DNA from: Ruminococcus sp.
GTDB lineage: Bacteria; Bacillota; Clostridia; Oscillospirales; Ruminococcaceae
Direction of reading: 5' to 3'
Assembly: GCF_024692365.1 (NCBI RefSeq)
Contig: NZ_JAILMR010000063.1
Location: 1 to 32,045, forward strand
Length of the DNA stretch: 32,045 nucleotides
A program made the translations under genes and the position numbers. The notes beneath the pieces were generated by a model. It ran no database searches, was not told the DNA's origin, and worked only from the letters and a program-made list of their open reading frames with translations. This document shows positions 7,778 to 16,678 of the stretch, in pieces; the stretch's first letter is position 1; every line of letters starts with the position of its first letter.

Positions 7778-9064
7778 ATGAATACAAAAAGAAGTATAAA
7801 CGGACGTATCGACAAAGGCAGTATCGGTCACAATAACCGAAAGTTCATAGCACCAAATGTTGATAAGAACCGCACTCACGAAAATATTACACTGATCAAA
7901 AAAGATATACAGAGCGTCTATCACGAATTATTTGATAAGGCTCTCGATGAGTATAACGCAAAACAGAAGCGTAAAGACCGCCGAATCAAAAACTACTACG
8001 AGCATATCAACCGCAGTAAGCAGGAGAAACCGTTTTATGAGCTGATCTTTCAGATAGGTAATACCGAAGATACACACTGCGGAACACCCGAAGCTACACT
8101 CGCCACTAAAGCCTTGACCGATTTCATCAAGGACTTTCAGGAACGCAATCCACACATAAGAGTGTTCAACGCTGTCATTCATCTTGATGAGGAAACACCA
8201 CACATCCATATTGATTTTGTTCCGTTCGCTACCGATCAGAAGAGGGGGCTGTCTACTCGCAATTCACTTTCAAAGGCACTGGAGCAGCAAGGGTTCACAA
8301 GCGAAGGCAAGAACAATACCTGCACAAAGCAGTGGGTCGAGAGCGAGAAGGAACAGCTGGCAGAGGTTATGAAGTCCTATGGTATCGAATGGGAAAAGCT
8401 CGGTACCCATGAGCAGCATCTTGACGTCCTTAATTATAAAAAGAAGATGTGGGCGAAGGAAGTTGAGGTGCTGGAGAATAAAGTGGAGTGTACCCAACAC
8501 CGGTTGGAGAACACCGAGAGGATTCTGCGTGATGCTGATGAAACTCTTGAACGGCTAGATAGTGAATATGCGGAAAAGTCTGAGGCTGTTGAGAAGCTAG
8601 GTGCTGACATTGAAACGAAATCAGCGGAATTGGAAATCACAACGAACCAACTTGAAATTAATCAGCAGTTGTTGCAGATCAAAGATATTGACGCCATCAA
8701 TATCAAACATACCGTTCTCGGAAACAAGGTCACATTATCAGCGGAGGACTATGAGGGCGTTGTTGATCTTGCAAAGAATGAGATTACAGCAGAACATGAT
8801 ACCTCTGAAAAAGATGAAAAGATAACTAGCTTGACAAAACAGGTGCATGAACTACAAGCGGAGCAGATAAATTGGCGTGACGAACGCTCAGCATTCAAAC
8901 GGACAATAGAAAGACTGCAATCGCAAGTTAGCAGGTTGACAAATGAGCTGAATACTTTCAAGGCGAAGTATGACAGGGTCATGCAGTTTATTGAGAGTCT
9001 TGGTTTGAAAGAGAAGCTGGACAACTTCCTGCACCCGATCAAGAACATAAAGAAACACCGATAA
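7778..9064 (+). CDS. MobV-type relaxase (Mob/Pre family)
   Basis: A 428-residue relaxase that would nick oriT and lead the strand during conjugative mobilisation. The metal-binding signature HLDEETPHIHIDFVPF lies at about residues 135-150 (His135, His142 and His144 with Asp137-Glu138), as in plasmid Mob/Pre proteins. The N-terminus SINGRIDKGSIGHNNR is characteristic of related Clostridial elements. From about residue 220 the protein is a long coiled coil, probably for dimers or partner contact. AAAGGAG precedes the ATG. A close homologue, cut at the C-terminus, lies at 30723-31883. Confidence 0.9.
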   Translation: MNTKRSINGRIDKGSIGHNNRKFIAPNVDKNRTHENITLIKKDIQSVYHELFDKALDEYNAKQKRKDRRIKNYYEHINRSKQEKPFYELIFQIGNTEDTHCGTPEATLATKALTDFIKDFQERNPHIRVFNAVIHLDEETPHIHIDFVPFATDQKRGLSTRNSLSKALEQQGFTSEGKNNTCTKQWVESEKEQLAEVMKSYGIEWEKLGTHEQHLDVLNYKKKMWAKEVEVLENKVECTQHRLENTERILRDADETLERLDSEYAEKSEAVEKLGADIETKSAELEITTNQLEINQQLLQIKDIDAINIKHTVLGNKVTLSAEDYEGVVDLAKNEITAEHDTSEKDEKITSLTKQVHELQAEQINWRDERSAFKRTIERLQSQVSRLTNELNTFKAKYDRVMQFIESLGLKEKLDNFLHPIKNIKKHR

Positions 9065-9078
9065 ATGTAGAACAAGTT

Positions 9079-9170
9079 CAGACCGACATCTCTGCAAAAA
9101 TATCTTGACACTCTATTGCTTTACTACGTGAAACGTGCTATAATAGAAGTGTAGAGATGTCAGAGGTCTG
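9079..9170 (+). promoter_or_regulatory. Integrase promoter flanked by an inverted repeat
   Basis: A TATAAT at 9139-9144, preceded by GTGC as in other promoters of this window, is the likely -10 box; the best -35, TTGCTT, is weak. Arms CAGACC-GACATCTCT (9079-9093) and AGAGATGTC-aga-GGTCTG (9153-9170) are inverted around it. A tandem ACGTG-AA-ACGTG lies at 9126-9137. These are likely regulator or integrase binding sites. Confidence 0.5.
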
Positions 9171-9189
9171 ATGAAGGAGGAATCAGACA

Positions 9190-10443
9190 ATGGCAAACAT
9201 CAGAAAAAGAGGAAATACATATCAGATCAGAGTCAGCTGCGGTTACGATACTAAGGGTGAGCAGATAATGCAGACCATGACGTGGAAGCCGCCCGAAGGC
9301 ATGACCGCAAAGCAGGCTGAAAAGGAGGTACAGAAACAGGCGGTTTTCTTCGAGGAGAAGTGCATGAAGGGGCAGGTCACAGCTAACGTTAAGTTTGAAG
9401 ATCTGGCGGAAGAATGGCTTGAAACTTATGCGAAACTCAATCTGAAAAAGACTTCTTACGAACGTCAGAAGCAGATGAGGTTGAGGGTATATCCGGCAAT
9501 AGGTCACATGAGAATGGATAAGATCAAGGCTCGGCACATTCAGCAGTTTGTAAACGACCTTGCGCTCAACGGCAAAAATATGCGCAACGGAAAACCGCTG
9601 TCCCGAAAGACAGCGGTGCATCATCTTAGCTTTATAAGTGACGTTTTCAGCTACGCCATTAGAATGGAAATGCTGACAGACAACCCGTGCAGGCGTGTGG
9701 TCGTTCCGAAAGGTACAAAGAAAGAGAAGGATATCTATACCCTTGAAGAGATCGAAAAGCTGTTTGAACTTCTGGAAGATGCCCCCTTGAAATACCGTAC
9801 ATTCTTCACACTGGCGATATACAGCGGTTTCAGGCGAGGTGAGCTGTTGGGTCTGGAATGGAAGGATATCGACTGGGACAACTGCGTGATAAGTGTCCGC
9901 AGAACAAGCAATTACACACCGAGTGCAGGGACGTACACTGACACCACCAAGACTAAGAGATCTCAGCGCTCGCTGAAATTTCCGCAACATGTAATGGACT
10001 TGCTTTGCGAGTTCAACGCCGAGCAGGACGAGGAGCGTGAAAAGCTGGGTTCAAAGTGGGAAAACCATGACCGCCTGTTTGTCAAATGGAACGGCGAGCC
10101 CATGTATCACACCACAACATACAGCTGGTTCAAGAAGTTCTGCGATAAAAATGAAATGAGATTCTGCGACATACATTCCCTGCGTCATTTTTATGCCTCA
10201 GCCCTCATCAATGAAGGCGTAGATGCGGCAGCGGTATCAAGCGCATTAGGTCACTCAGCAATAGGAACAACTACTTCCATATATTGCCATGTATTTCAGC
10301 AGGCTCAGGCAAGGGCAAGCGAGGCTATCGCTAACGTGCTGGACTTCAAGAAGAAGCACGAGGACGATCCGACTGACCCGCCCAGCATAACAATGACAAC
10401 CAACACAAACTACTCAAAAGATATACAAAGCTCTGCGAAATAA
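9190..10443 (+). CDS. int: Tyrosine site-specific integrase
   Basis: A 417-residue tyrosine recombinase that would integrate and excise the mobilizable element. An N-terminal AP2-like arm-binding segment (MANIRKRGNTYQIRVSCGYD) is followed by a core-binding SAM-like domain (about residues 60-165). The catalytic domain shows the first Arg in YSGFRRGELLG (Arg215), the HSLRHFYAS box and the terminal LGHSAIGTTTSIYCHV with the nucleophilic Tyr. All catalytic residues look intact. AAGGAGG precedes the ATG. It is the last gene of the module and has a terminator right behind it. Confidence 0.95.
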   Translation: MANIRKRGNTYQIRVSCGYDTKGEQIMQTMTWKPPEGMTAKQAEKEVQKQAVFFEEKCMKGQVTANVKFEDLAEEWLETYAKLNLKKTSYERQKQMRLRVYPAIGHMRMDKIKARHIQQFVNDLALNGKNMRNGKPLSRKTAVHHLSFISDVFSYAIRMEMLTDNPCRRVVVPKGTKKEKDIYTLEEIEKLFELLEDAPLKYRTFFTLAIYSGFRRGELLGLEWKDIDWDNCVISVRRTSNYTPSAGTYTDTTKTKRSQRSLKFPQHVMDLLCEFNAEQDEEREKLGSKWENHDRLFVKWNGEPMYHTTTYSWFKKFCDKNEMRFCDIHSLRHFYASALINEGVDAAAVSSALGHSAIGTTTSIYCHVFQQAQARASEAIANVLDFKKKHEDDPTDPPSITMTTNTNYSKDIQSSAK

Positions 10444-10486
10444 GCGTAATGGACAAGCAATGGACAGAGGGCATTTTGGGCATGAA

Positions 10487-10519
10487 AAAACCTCGCAAAC
10501 GCCGTGTTTACGAGGTTTT
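10487..10519 (+). terminator. Terminator after the integrase
   Basis: Arms AAAACCTCGCAAAC (10487-10500) and GTTTACGAGGTTTT (10506-10519) pair with a single mismatch around a GCCGT loop, and T-rich DNA follows. It lies 44 bases after the integrase stop. The remaining gene-free DNA to 10817 is very AT-rich, and I see no other feature in it. Confidence 0.7.
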
Positions 10520-10817
10520 GATTTGTGACATCAGTTCAAAAAAGATGATTTTAACGAGTGATTACTTTTCTACATATTATGTAATATATTGCTTTTTTTC
10601 ATCTACAATTAGATTGACATAGATCCTTTGGTTTATAATAGCAATTTGATATCAGCGTGTAATGTAGAACGGAAAGTGAGTGCGCCAATAAACAATAATT
10701 ATTTTAAACATTAACAAATCATTAGTGCGAAAAAATATATAATGCCGAATATTTAAATAAAACAAATCACATATTTGGATATATCTCTAAAATCACACTC
10801 GTTAAAAAATTATTATC

Positions 10818-10846
10818 TTGAAAATTCTAGAATAATGTGTTAAACT
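10818..10846 (+). promoter_or_regulatory. Promoter of the cytosine methyltransferase
   Basis: TTGAAA (10818-10823), a 17-base spacer and TAAACT (10841-10846) form a plausible sigma-70 promoter, with a leader of about 45 bases to the ATG. Confidence 0.45.
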
Positions 10847-10897
10847 ATAGACGCTGGGACGGTAAAAAGTTTCGTTAGCGAAAGGAAATTAAGACCT

Positions 10898-12328
10898 ATG
10901 GTGGGAGTTGAAAATCTAATGACTGTAGCAGATGTTGCTAAGCATTTAAAAGTTACACAACAATATGTTCGCAAATTAATCAGTGCAGAAAAACTAATAG
11001 CAATAAGACTTGGAAATCAGTGGGTAATCAAGCAAGAAGACCTTATGACATATATCAAAGATAATAATGTAATTATCGAGCCAGATGACCATGAGAGATT
11101 AACAAATGATATTCCAGATATTGTGGCTCTCAGTTTCTTTTCTGGAGCTATGGGTCTTGATAAAGGAATGAGCAATGGCGGAATTCATGCACTACTTGCA
11201 TGTGAATTTGACAAAAGTTGTCGCATGACAATTGAAGAAAATGAGCCAGAAATGGCTTTAATTGGGGATATCAGAAAATATACTCCAAATCAGATACTTG
11301 AATATGCCAAGATTCCTAAAGACAGAAAAGTTGATGTGATTTTTGGTGGACCACCTTGCCAAGCTTTCAGTACTGCAGGAGCAAGAAGAGCATTTGATGA
11401 TGATAGAGGTAATGTTTTTCTAAGATACATTGAAATTGTTAAAAGCATAAAGCCAACATATGTTGTTATAGAAAATGTTAGAGGATTACTGTCTGCACCA
11501 TATCCGTATGGAGAATTCAAAGAGCCGTTTAAAGGAGGAGCTTTATGCCTGATCCTTCAGCGATTAAGGGAAGCCGGATACACCATATCATTCGAGCTTT
11601 ACAATGCTGCTAATTTTGGAGCACCTCAAATCAGAGAACGTGTTGTTATTATCGGAAAACTGAAATCGAAAAAGAAAGTTCAGTATCTTTCTCCTACTAA
11701 TTCTGAAAACGGAGAGCATGATCTACCTAAGTGGAATACATTCCGTGACGCAGTCAGGGATATCGAAAATCTACCACAACACCACACAGAGTTTCCAGAA
11801 AACAGGCTGAAATTCTATAGGTTGCTTACTGAAGGACAGTATTGGAAGGATCTACCTCCAGAAATGCAAATTGAAGCAATGGGGAACAAATTAAAACTGG
11901 GCGGCGGTAAAACAGGATTCTTCAGAAGACTTCGTTTTGACAGAGCTGCACCTACATTAGTTACAGATCCAACTATGCCGGCAACGGATCTTTGTCATCC
12001 AACAGAAGACAGACCACTGAGTGTTGAAGAATATCGAGCAGTTCAAGGATTTCCAGCAAATTGGAAAATATGTGGGTCAATCAAGGATCAATACAAACAG
12101 ATCGGAAATGCAGTACCAATTAAGTTGGGAGAAGCTATAGCAAGAACGATTCTTGCTGATATACATGGAGAAAAACTACCTCAGTATAAAAACTTTAAGT
12201 ATTCTAGGTATCGAAATACAAGTGACATTACTTGGCAAGAAGATATTGAGAAGAAATTCATAAAAATGCGCGAAGAAGCAAAGATTTGTGAAAGGCAAAA
12301 CGATAAAAATGAACAGTCTGCTGATTAA
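10898..12328 (+). CDS. DNA cytosine-5 methyltransferase with N-terminal HTH
   Basis: A 476-residue type II methyltransferase that would protect host DNA at the site cut by the neighbouring restriction enzyme. Residues 5-55 form an excisionase/MerR-type HTH (MTVADVAKHLKVTQQYVRKL) that probably represses its own promoter. The C5-MTase motifs follow: FFSGAMGLDKG (I), PPCQ with catalytic Cys154 (IV), ENV at 192-194 (VI), QIRERV at 244-249 (VIII) and QIGNAVP (X). AAAGGAAA lies 11 bases before the ATG at 10898; ATG 10919 is possible too. The pairing with restriction genes suggests GGNCC or GGWCC as target, which is inference. Confidence 0.9.
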   Translation: MVGVENLMTVADVAKHLKVTQQYVRKLISAEKLIAIRLGNQWVIKQEDLMTYIKDNNVIIEPDDHERLTNDIPDIVALSFFSGAMGLDKGMSNGGIHALLACEFDKSCRMTIEENEPEMALIGDIRKYTPNQILEYAKIPKDRKVDVIFGGPPCQAFSTAGARRAFDDDRGNVFLRYIEIVKSIKPTYVVIENVRGLLSAPYPYGEFKEPFKGGALCLILQRLREAGYTISFELYNAANFGAPQIRERVVIIGKLKSKKKVQYLSPTNSENGEHDLPKWNTFRDAVRDIENLPQHHTEFPENRLKFYRLLTEGQYWKDLPPEMQIEAMGNKLKLGGGKTGFFRRLRFDRAAPTLVTDPTMPATDLCHPTEDRPLSVEEYRAVQGFPANWKICGSIKDQYKQIGNAVPIKLGEAIARTILADIHGEKLPQYKNFKYSRYRNTSDITWQEDIEKKFIKMREEAKICERQNDKNEQSAD

Positions 12329-12343
12329 ATGCAGGACTAATGT

Positions 12344-13117
12344 TTAATTGTATTGATTAGTTATAAGCTTAGGATTATTTTTAGCCACAGTATCTAGAAA
12401 ATTCTCATAATCATCTTCAGTCATTTGACAAGGCGGTAACATAATTTCTTCAGTCCGATTTTCGTCTATTAATTTGTTGAGTTCTTTCCACTGAAATTTC
12501 GGATTTATTTTCCCTTTTTTCTTCGTTGTACTAAGACGATACCACTTTTCGATATTTGTTCCTTCTCTAATATTACTACTAGAGCTATTTTCGGTGTTTG
12601 ATCTGTTTTTTACTTGTAGCAACAATGAACCATCTGTATTGCAAAAATCAACAGCACGCAAAACATGACCTGCACACCATATGAAGCCATACGGTCTGAT
12701 GCGATCAGCAATATATTCTTCCAATAAATTACCTAGGATATTCTCTGCTGACATAAAAAGGTTGTGATAATAATTACCAAATACTACTTTTTTAATTGAA
12801 AGATTATGTGTCCCCTTAACTATCCTTTCAATTGCAGGATCATCACAGGTTGATTTTGGTTTCGCTTCTCTTTGACTAGGTAGTTTATTAATTTCGTTAA
12901 AATAATTATTTATCCAGCGTCTGAAATAATTGGAAGGATTATTAGGATCATCGCTAGTGGAAAGGTTAATTATCGGAAAAAGAGAAGTGTTATTCAAAGC
13001 AATTTTGAAAATTAAATCGAGGTCAGTAAAATTTTTTTCGGTAAAATTGTTTTTTGCTTGCTGATATGCTGATTTAATCGTATTAGAATCAAGATTAGAT
13101 ACGGTATATTTTTCCAT
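12344..13117 (-). CDS. Type II restriction endonuclease, possibly SinI-like
   Basis: A 257-residue protein converging on the methyltransferase with only 15 bases between stops. The ATG at 13117 follows a perfect GGAGG; an 11-codon extension has no ribosome site. The centre, GNLLEEYIADRIRPYGFIW, AVDFC and LLLQVKNRS, has the Glu...Asp...(Q)-V-K spacing of a PD-(D/E)XK nuclease core. The segment resembles the SinI family (cuts GGWCC), but this is from memory and could be wrong. A nuclease facing a C5 methyltransferase makes the role likely. Its last 25 residues reappear in a separate small ORF at 13716-13835. Confidence 0.7.
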   Translation of the reverse strand: MEKYTVSNLDSNTIKSAYQQAKNNFTEKNFTDLDLIFKIALNNTSLFPIINLSTSDDPNNPSNYFRRWINNYFNEINKLPSQREAKPKSTCDDPAIERIVKGTHNLSIKKVVFGNYYHNLFMSAENILGNLLEEYIADRIRPYGFIWCAGHVLRAVDFCNTDGSLLLQVKNRSNTENSSSSNIREGTNIEKWYRLSTTKKKGKINPKFQWKELNKLIDENRTEEIMLPPCQMTEDDYENFLDTVAKNNPKLITNQYN

Positions 13118-13307
13118 ATGTTTTTCCTCCAATTTATAAGAATCTACCAATAGTATTCGCTTTCATAGCATTAAGTTCCTATAATCGTCGTCCCTGTGCA
13201 ATACCAATCTCTATACAAATCTTTTGCCACTAAACAATAAAAAGCGTACGATTATTTGGTAATTATAAAGATTGTACTAAATGAAAGATAAAGCCTTTAA
13301 TATTGCT

Positions 13308-13712
13308 TCATTCATTATACTTCCATATGCTCAAATGTCCAGCAGCAGGGATAGGTTTGATATATGTAATATTTTCTAAAACCCATGCGTATCTTCCGAC
13401 TTTATAATTCCCACAAAAATAATTAATTGGGTCGGACAAATTAACTTTTTGAGCGAACTCATCATCTATTTGAATGCAATCGACTAGCGTACATTTGAGA
13501 AAGATCTCGCCATAATGAAGTGGACTGTCTTTCAAATATTCTAGACCTTTATTTCTTCGTGCATCATTCTTAGGAATAATATTTTTACCTGCATGAATAT
13601 AAAGTGTGCCACGATATGAAGTTGACCAACTTCGTGTTTCAATCTTTTTTATTCCAAGACCAATCAAACTTGCCCATGGTTCTCTGATTGTTAGTACTCT
13701 TAATGTTTTCAT
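13308..13712 (-). CDS. ASCH domain protein
   Basis: A 134-residue protein that is almost entirely one ASCH domain, a PUA-like fold that binds RNA or modified nucleotides. The family's opening LTIREPWASLIGLGIKKIET is clear, followed by SWSTSYRGTLYIHAGK. The start follows GGAGAATAAC. It sits inside the restriction-modification island; ASCH and related EVE proteins often accompany DNA modification systems, so a sensor or accessory role there is possible. It is four bases downstream of the 39-residue ORF. Confidence 0.8.
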   Translation of the reverse strand: MKTLRVLTIREPWASLIGLGIKKIETRSWSTSYRGTLYIHAGKNIIPKNDARRNKGLEYLKDSPLHYGEIFLKCTLVDCIQIDDEFAQKVNLSDPINYFCGNYKVGRYAWVLENITYIKPIPAAGHLSIWKYNE

Positions 13713-13715
13713 TTG

Positions 13716-13835
13716 TTATTCTCCAGTTATAATATTTGGATTATTTGTGCAGACATTTTCGAGAAATTTATTATAGTCATCCGCTGTAATTGAACATGGA
13801 TGAACATTTGTCTTTTGAATAGTGTATTCAACCAT
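13716..13835 (-). CDS. 39-residue echo of the restriction enzyme C-terminus
   Basis: The ORF starts at 13835 with GAGGAG in front, and overlaps the stop of the TdeIII-like gene by one base (TAATG). Its second half, HPCSITADDYNKFLENVCTN followed by NPNIIT, aligns with the C-terminus of the restriction enzyme at 12344, PPCQMTEDDYENFLDTVAKN followed by NPKLIT. It may be a conserved small partner subunit of which the larger enzyme carries a fused copy, or debris of a duplicated gene. The good ribosome site and the coupled start favour a translated gene. Confidence 0.55.
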   Translation of the reverse strand: MVEYTIQKTNVHPCSITADDYNKFLENVCTNNPNIITGE

Positions 13836-14599
13836 TAAAATCTCCTCATTTTTGCAATTTCATTACGTGTTTCATGACCTACTTGCTCTGCAATGTTGAG
13901 AAGGATATCATAACATCCTAAGCCACCAATTGTATCCCACATTTCACGTCCAATTAATACGACAGAATCGCGATGAAAGTTAAAGATTCGCATAGGTGGG
14001 TTATGTGCGTAATCTTCTTTTCGCTCTCCATACGGATTGTAAGGCAATCCAAAGTATGCATTGCAGTCTCTGACACCTATGGTCAAATATAAGCAGTCTT
14101 CTTTGGCAATGGAAGTCTGATCAATATTTGGCTGGACGGTTTTCAAACTTATAAAATTATCAATGCCGTTTTTACGCCACCAAAAATCAGATCTAACTCT
14201 ACGCGTTGTAATATTTCCAGTCAATCGGGCGTTCAAAACTTCATTTAATGATGTGTTCCAGTCATAGGGTGCATATCGATTTCCGGAACGTAAGCTTTCA
14301 ATATGTTTGGTGATTGCTAGTTGATATCCCTCATCAATCTGGATTTGAATATCTACTTATCGTCGGGCTTGTTCGGCTCCGTTGGCTAAAGCAACTATTT
14401 TAGCTAACTCTTCAACAACACGTTGACCAAATGATGTACTAAAAGAACGTTCAAAACCACTCCAAAAAATCACATCATCTGATAAAAGTGCTGAATGAAA
14501 AGGACGATAAGTCTGTTCTTTTTGGTATATTCTGTCAATTGTGTTGTGTACGCAGTTTCGATATTCATTTGCAATTAAGTCAATATAGTATTGATCCAT
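13835..14599 (-). pseudogene. TdeIII-like restriction endonuclease, one in-frame stop
   Basis: The gene reads as one 254-residue frame broken only by a TAA at 14357-14359 (codon 81). Before it lies the family's N-terminus (NTIDRIYQKEQTYRPFHSAL, GFERSFSTSFGQ); after it, in the same frame, come DIQIQIDEGYQLAITKHIES, WWRKNGIDNFISLKTVQPN and GLPYNPYGERKEDYAHNPP. The order and length match TdeIII-family type II nucleases (GGNCC cutters), from memory. The stop should abolish the full-length enzyme unless it is read through. A split, two-chain enzyme is conceivable but there is no obvious new start. AAGGAG precedes the ATG. Confidence 0.75.
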
Positions 14600-14657
14600 G
14601 TTACATTTCTCCTTATTCTTTTATTGATAGCGTGCAACTGATACTCACATCTACTCA

Positions 14658-14684
14658 GCGAAAAATAGCTCATGCTGTTTTCGC
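14658..14684 (-). promoter_or_regulatory. Inverted repeat upstream of the TdeIII-like gene
   Basis: GCGAAAA (14658-14664) and TTTTCGC (14678-14684) are perfect inverted repeats with AGC/GCT inside, 60-85 bases before the start codon. It could be an operator for a controller protein or for the HTH of the methyltransferase. The rest of 14700-15020 has no gene; a small hairpin (AGACCGA 14802-14808 with TCGGTCT 14821-14827) lies in it. Confidence 0.35.
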
Positions 14685-15020
14685 AGTTATCACTTTATCT
14701 TTTTATTGTAACATATTTCAGTGGAAATTACAATAGAATTTACAACAATCTTAGGATTCTCGATCTTGACAATCAAATAATCATGTGCTAATATGCAGAT
14801 AAGACCGACTGCTTTCACAATCGGTCTCATCATATACTCTTTTATTGCACTATTTTCCGTTTACACAGAATTTGGAATTGACTCATCTTGAATTTTATCG
14901 AATACCGCCAGATCACATACGGGATCCATGTCGGATAAGTCAACATGACCTAGGTCGTCACAAACTCTTTTCCATTCTGATGAAAGTATCACTGATCCAT
15001 TATCAAACACTTTGTAATGT

Positions 15021-15050
15021 AAAAACCGCCGTATCATTGCGGCGTTTTTT
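15021..15050 (-). terminator. Bidirectional terminator at the end of the recombinase operon
   Basis: The sequence has AAAAA, then CGCCG, a loop, CGGCG and TTTTTT. On the minus strand the hairpin lies 15 bases after the last recombinase gene and is followed by a U-run, so it probably ends the whole recombinase operon. The symmetric A/T runs allow termination in both directions. Confidence 0.65.
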
Positions 15051-15064
15051 ATTTATCGTTTATC

Positions 15065-16678
15065 TTATTTTATATTGACTTCCTCATCGACTTCATGACC
15101 GTCCTTGAAAATAACTTTTATTTCCGTTTTATTTATTACTTTCACACACTCAATGAGTTTTCTGACAATTATATCATCATACTCTGTTATTTTACAGGAA
15201 ATGTTATCCAATACATCTGATAATTCTTTCTGACGAAGCAAGTCGTTCTGCTCTTTTTCATTTTGAAATTTTAGAATTCTTATCTTTTCTTTGAGCTCCT
15301 GTTCTTCATCATATAGTTTTTGGAACTCATGATCTAGTGAATCCTCTTCCAACTCACTGGATGTTAAAAGGGATATAAAGTCATTTCTTGCTTTGTCTAT
15401 ATCTAATAGTCGCTGCTCAGCCTGATGCAGTTCGCTGCTGTTTGAACTTGTCATCACAGTTTGGATGTTACTCATGATCAGTTCGCTTATATTATCGCTG
15501 CATTCATAATACTGATTAATGGCATTAACTATAGCATCATGAAGCCTATCTTCGTGGATAGATGGCGACTTATGACAAAACCTCGATCCGTGGTCTAATC
15601 TGTTTATACATCTCCATACTATCATTTTCCCTCTGGCACTTTTCCATGTTACTCTTTTATATGCTGAACCGCATTCATTGCAGATCAATATCTCGCTCAA
15701 GGCGTATTTGCTTGAATACTTGCCTTGTTCGGTCTTAGCTTTATCACTCTTTTGGCGTTTGGACGCTCGTCTGGCAAGTTCTTGCTGTGCTCTGTTAAAA
15801 GTATCACGGTCAATTATTGGTTCATGAGCATTGGATACTAAATATTTGGGGCGTTCCCCGTTGTTTTTCACTGCTTTATGAGATATACAGTCAATAGTAT
15901 ATGTTTTTTGAAGCAGCGCATCACCAACATATTTTTCATTTCTGAGAATACTCTGCAAACCGGTCCTGCTCCATTTTTCATTTCCAAGCTTAGTAGGGAC
16001 ATTATTTGAATCAAGCTGTTTTGCTATGTTTTCTATACTTAACCCATCCAGGAACATCCGAAATATTTCTCTTACTACAGTTGCTTCTTCAGGGATTATT
16101 TCAGGCTTTCCGTCTGCTCCCTTTCTATAGCCAAGAAGCCGTTTATAGTTATAAACAACTTTTCCTTCTCGGAATCGTTTCTCCATTCCCCATGTAACAT
16201 TCTTGCTTATTGACTCAGATTCAGCTTGTGCAAATGAGCCATAAAGTGTTATCATAAATTCGCTAGTCATCGTAAGGGTATTGATGTTTTCTTTTTCGAA
16301 TATAACACCAATTCCAAGTTCTTTAAGCAGTCTGACATATTCAAGGCAGTCAACAGTATTTCTTGCAAATCTGGATATAGATTTACAAAGCACCAGATCT
16401 ATCTTTTTCTTCTTACAAAGCCTTATCATGCGGTTGAATTCAGTACGCTTTTTAGTCTGCGTTCCAGATATACCCTCATCCGCAAAGATACCTGCAAGCT
16501 TCCAGTCTTTATTTTTGCCTATATAGTCGGTATAATAGTCGATCTGTACCTGATAACTGTTCAGCTGTTCTTCCTGTGCCGTAGATACACGGCAGTATGC
16601 AGCAACCCGAAGTTGTTGGTATTTATTTTTACCATCTGATTCAGTTGTTTTCGTTGCAGGTATCACTGTAACATTCAT
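15065..16678 (-). CDS. Large serine recombinase, third of three
   Basis: A 537-residue large serine recombinase that would catalyse integration and excision. The N-terminal resolvase domain has the nucleophile in AAYCRVS (Ser32), and the conserved KSISRFARNT helix. The recombinase domain follows (YRLLGYRKG to about residue 260), then a zinc ribbon (CNECGSAYKRV with CINRLDHGSRFC) and a coiled-coil C-terminus. AAAGGAG lies eight bases before the ATG. The start overlaps the end of the catalytic-less partner by 38 bases, so the genes are co-translated. Confidence 0.9.
   Translation of the reverse strand: MNVTVIPATKTTESDGKNKYQQLRVAAYCRVSTAQEEQLNSYQVQIDYYTDYIGKNKDWKLAGIFADEGISGTQTKKRTEFNRMIRLCKKKKIDLVLCKSISRFARNTVDCLEYVRLLKELGIGVIFEKENINTLTMTSEFMITLYGSFAQAESESISKNVTWGMEKRFREGKVVYNYKRLLGYRKGADGKPEIIPEEATVVREIFRMFLDGLSIENIAKQLDSNNVPTKLGNEKWSRTGLQSILRNEKYVGDALLQKTYTIDCISHKAVKNNGERPKYLVSNAHEPIIDRDTFNRAQQELARRASKRQKSDKAKTEQGKYSSKYALSEILICNECGSAYKRVTWKSARGKMIVWRCINRLDHGSRFCHKSPSIHEDRLHDAIVNAINQYYECSDNISELIMSNIQTVMTSSNSSELHQAEQRLLDIDKARNDFISLLTSSELEEDSLDHEFQKLYDEEQELKEKIRILKFQNEKEQNDLLRQKELSDVLDNISCKITEYDDIIVRKLIECVKVINKTEIKVIFKDGHEVDEEVNIK

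Noticed and set aside
9106-9144. TTGACA at 9105-9110 as -35 box for the integrase TATAAT
   Set aside because: The spacer would be 28 bases, far beyond the usual 16-18.
9160-9990. Long minus-strand frame inside the integrase gene
   Set aside because: It is the antisense shadow of a clear integrase with all catalytic motifs, and has no recognisable domain.
5880-10560. Attachment site repeats of the mobilizable element
   Set aside because: I found no convincing direct repeat between the two flanks; a short AAGATGATT match is inverted and too short.
10614-10639. TTGACA and TATAAT after the integrase as a promoter
   Set aside because: The spacer is 14 bases, too short for normal use, and the next gene is 260 bases away with a better promoter nearby.
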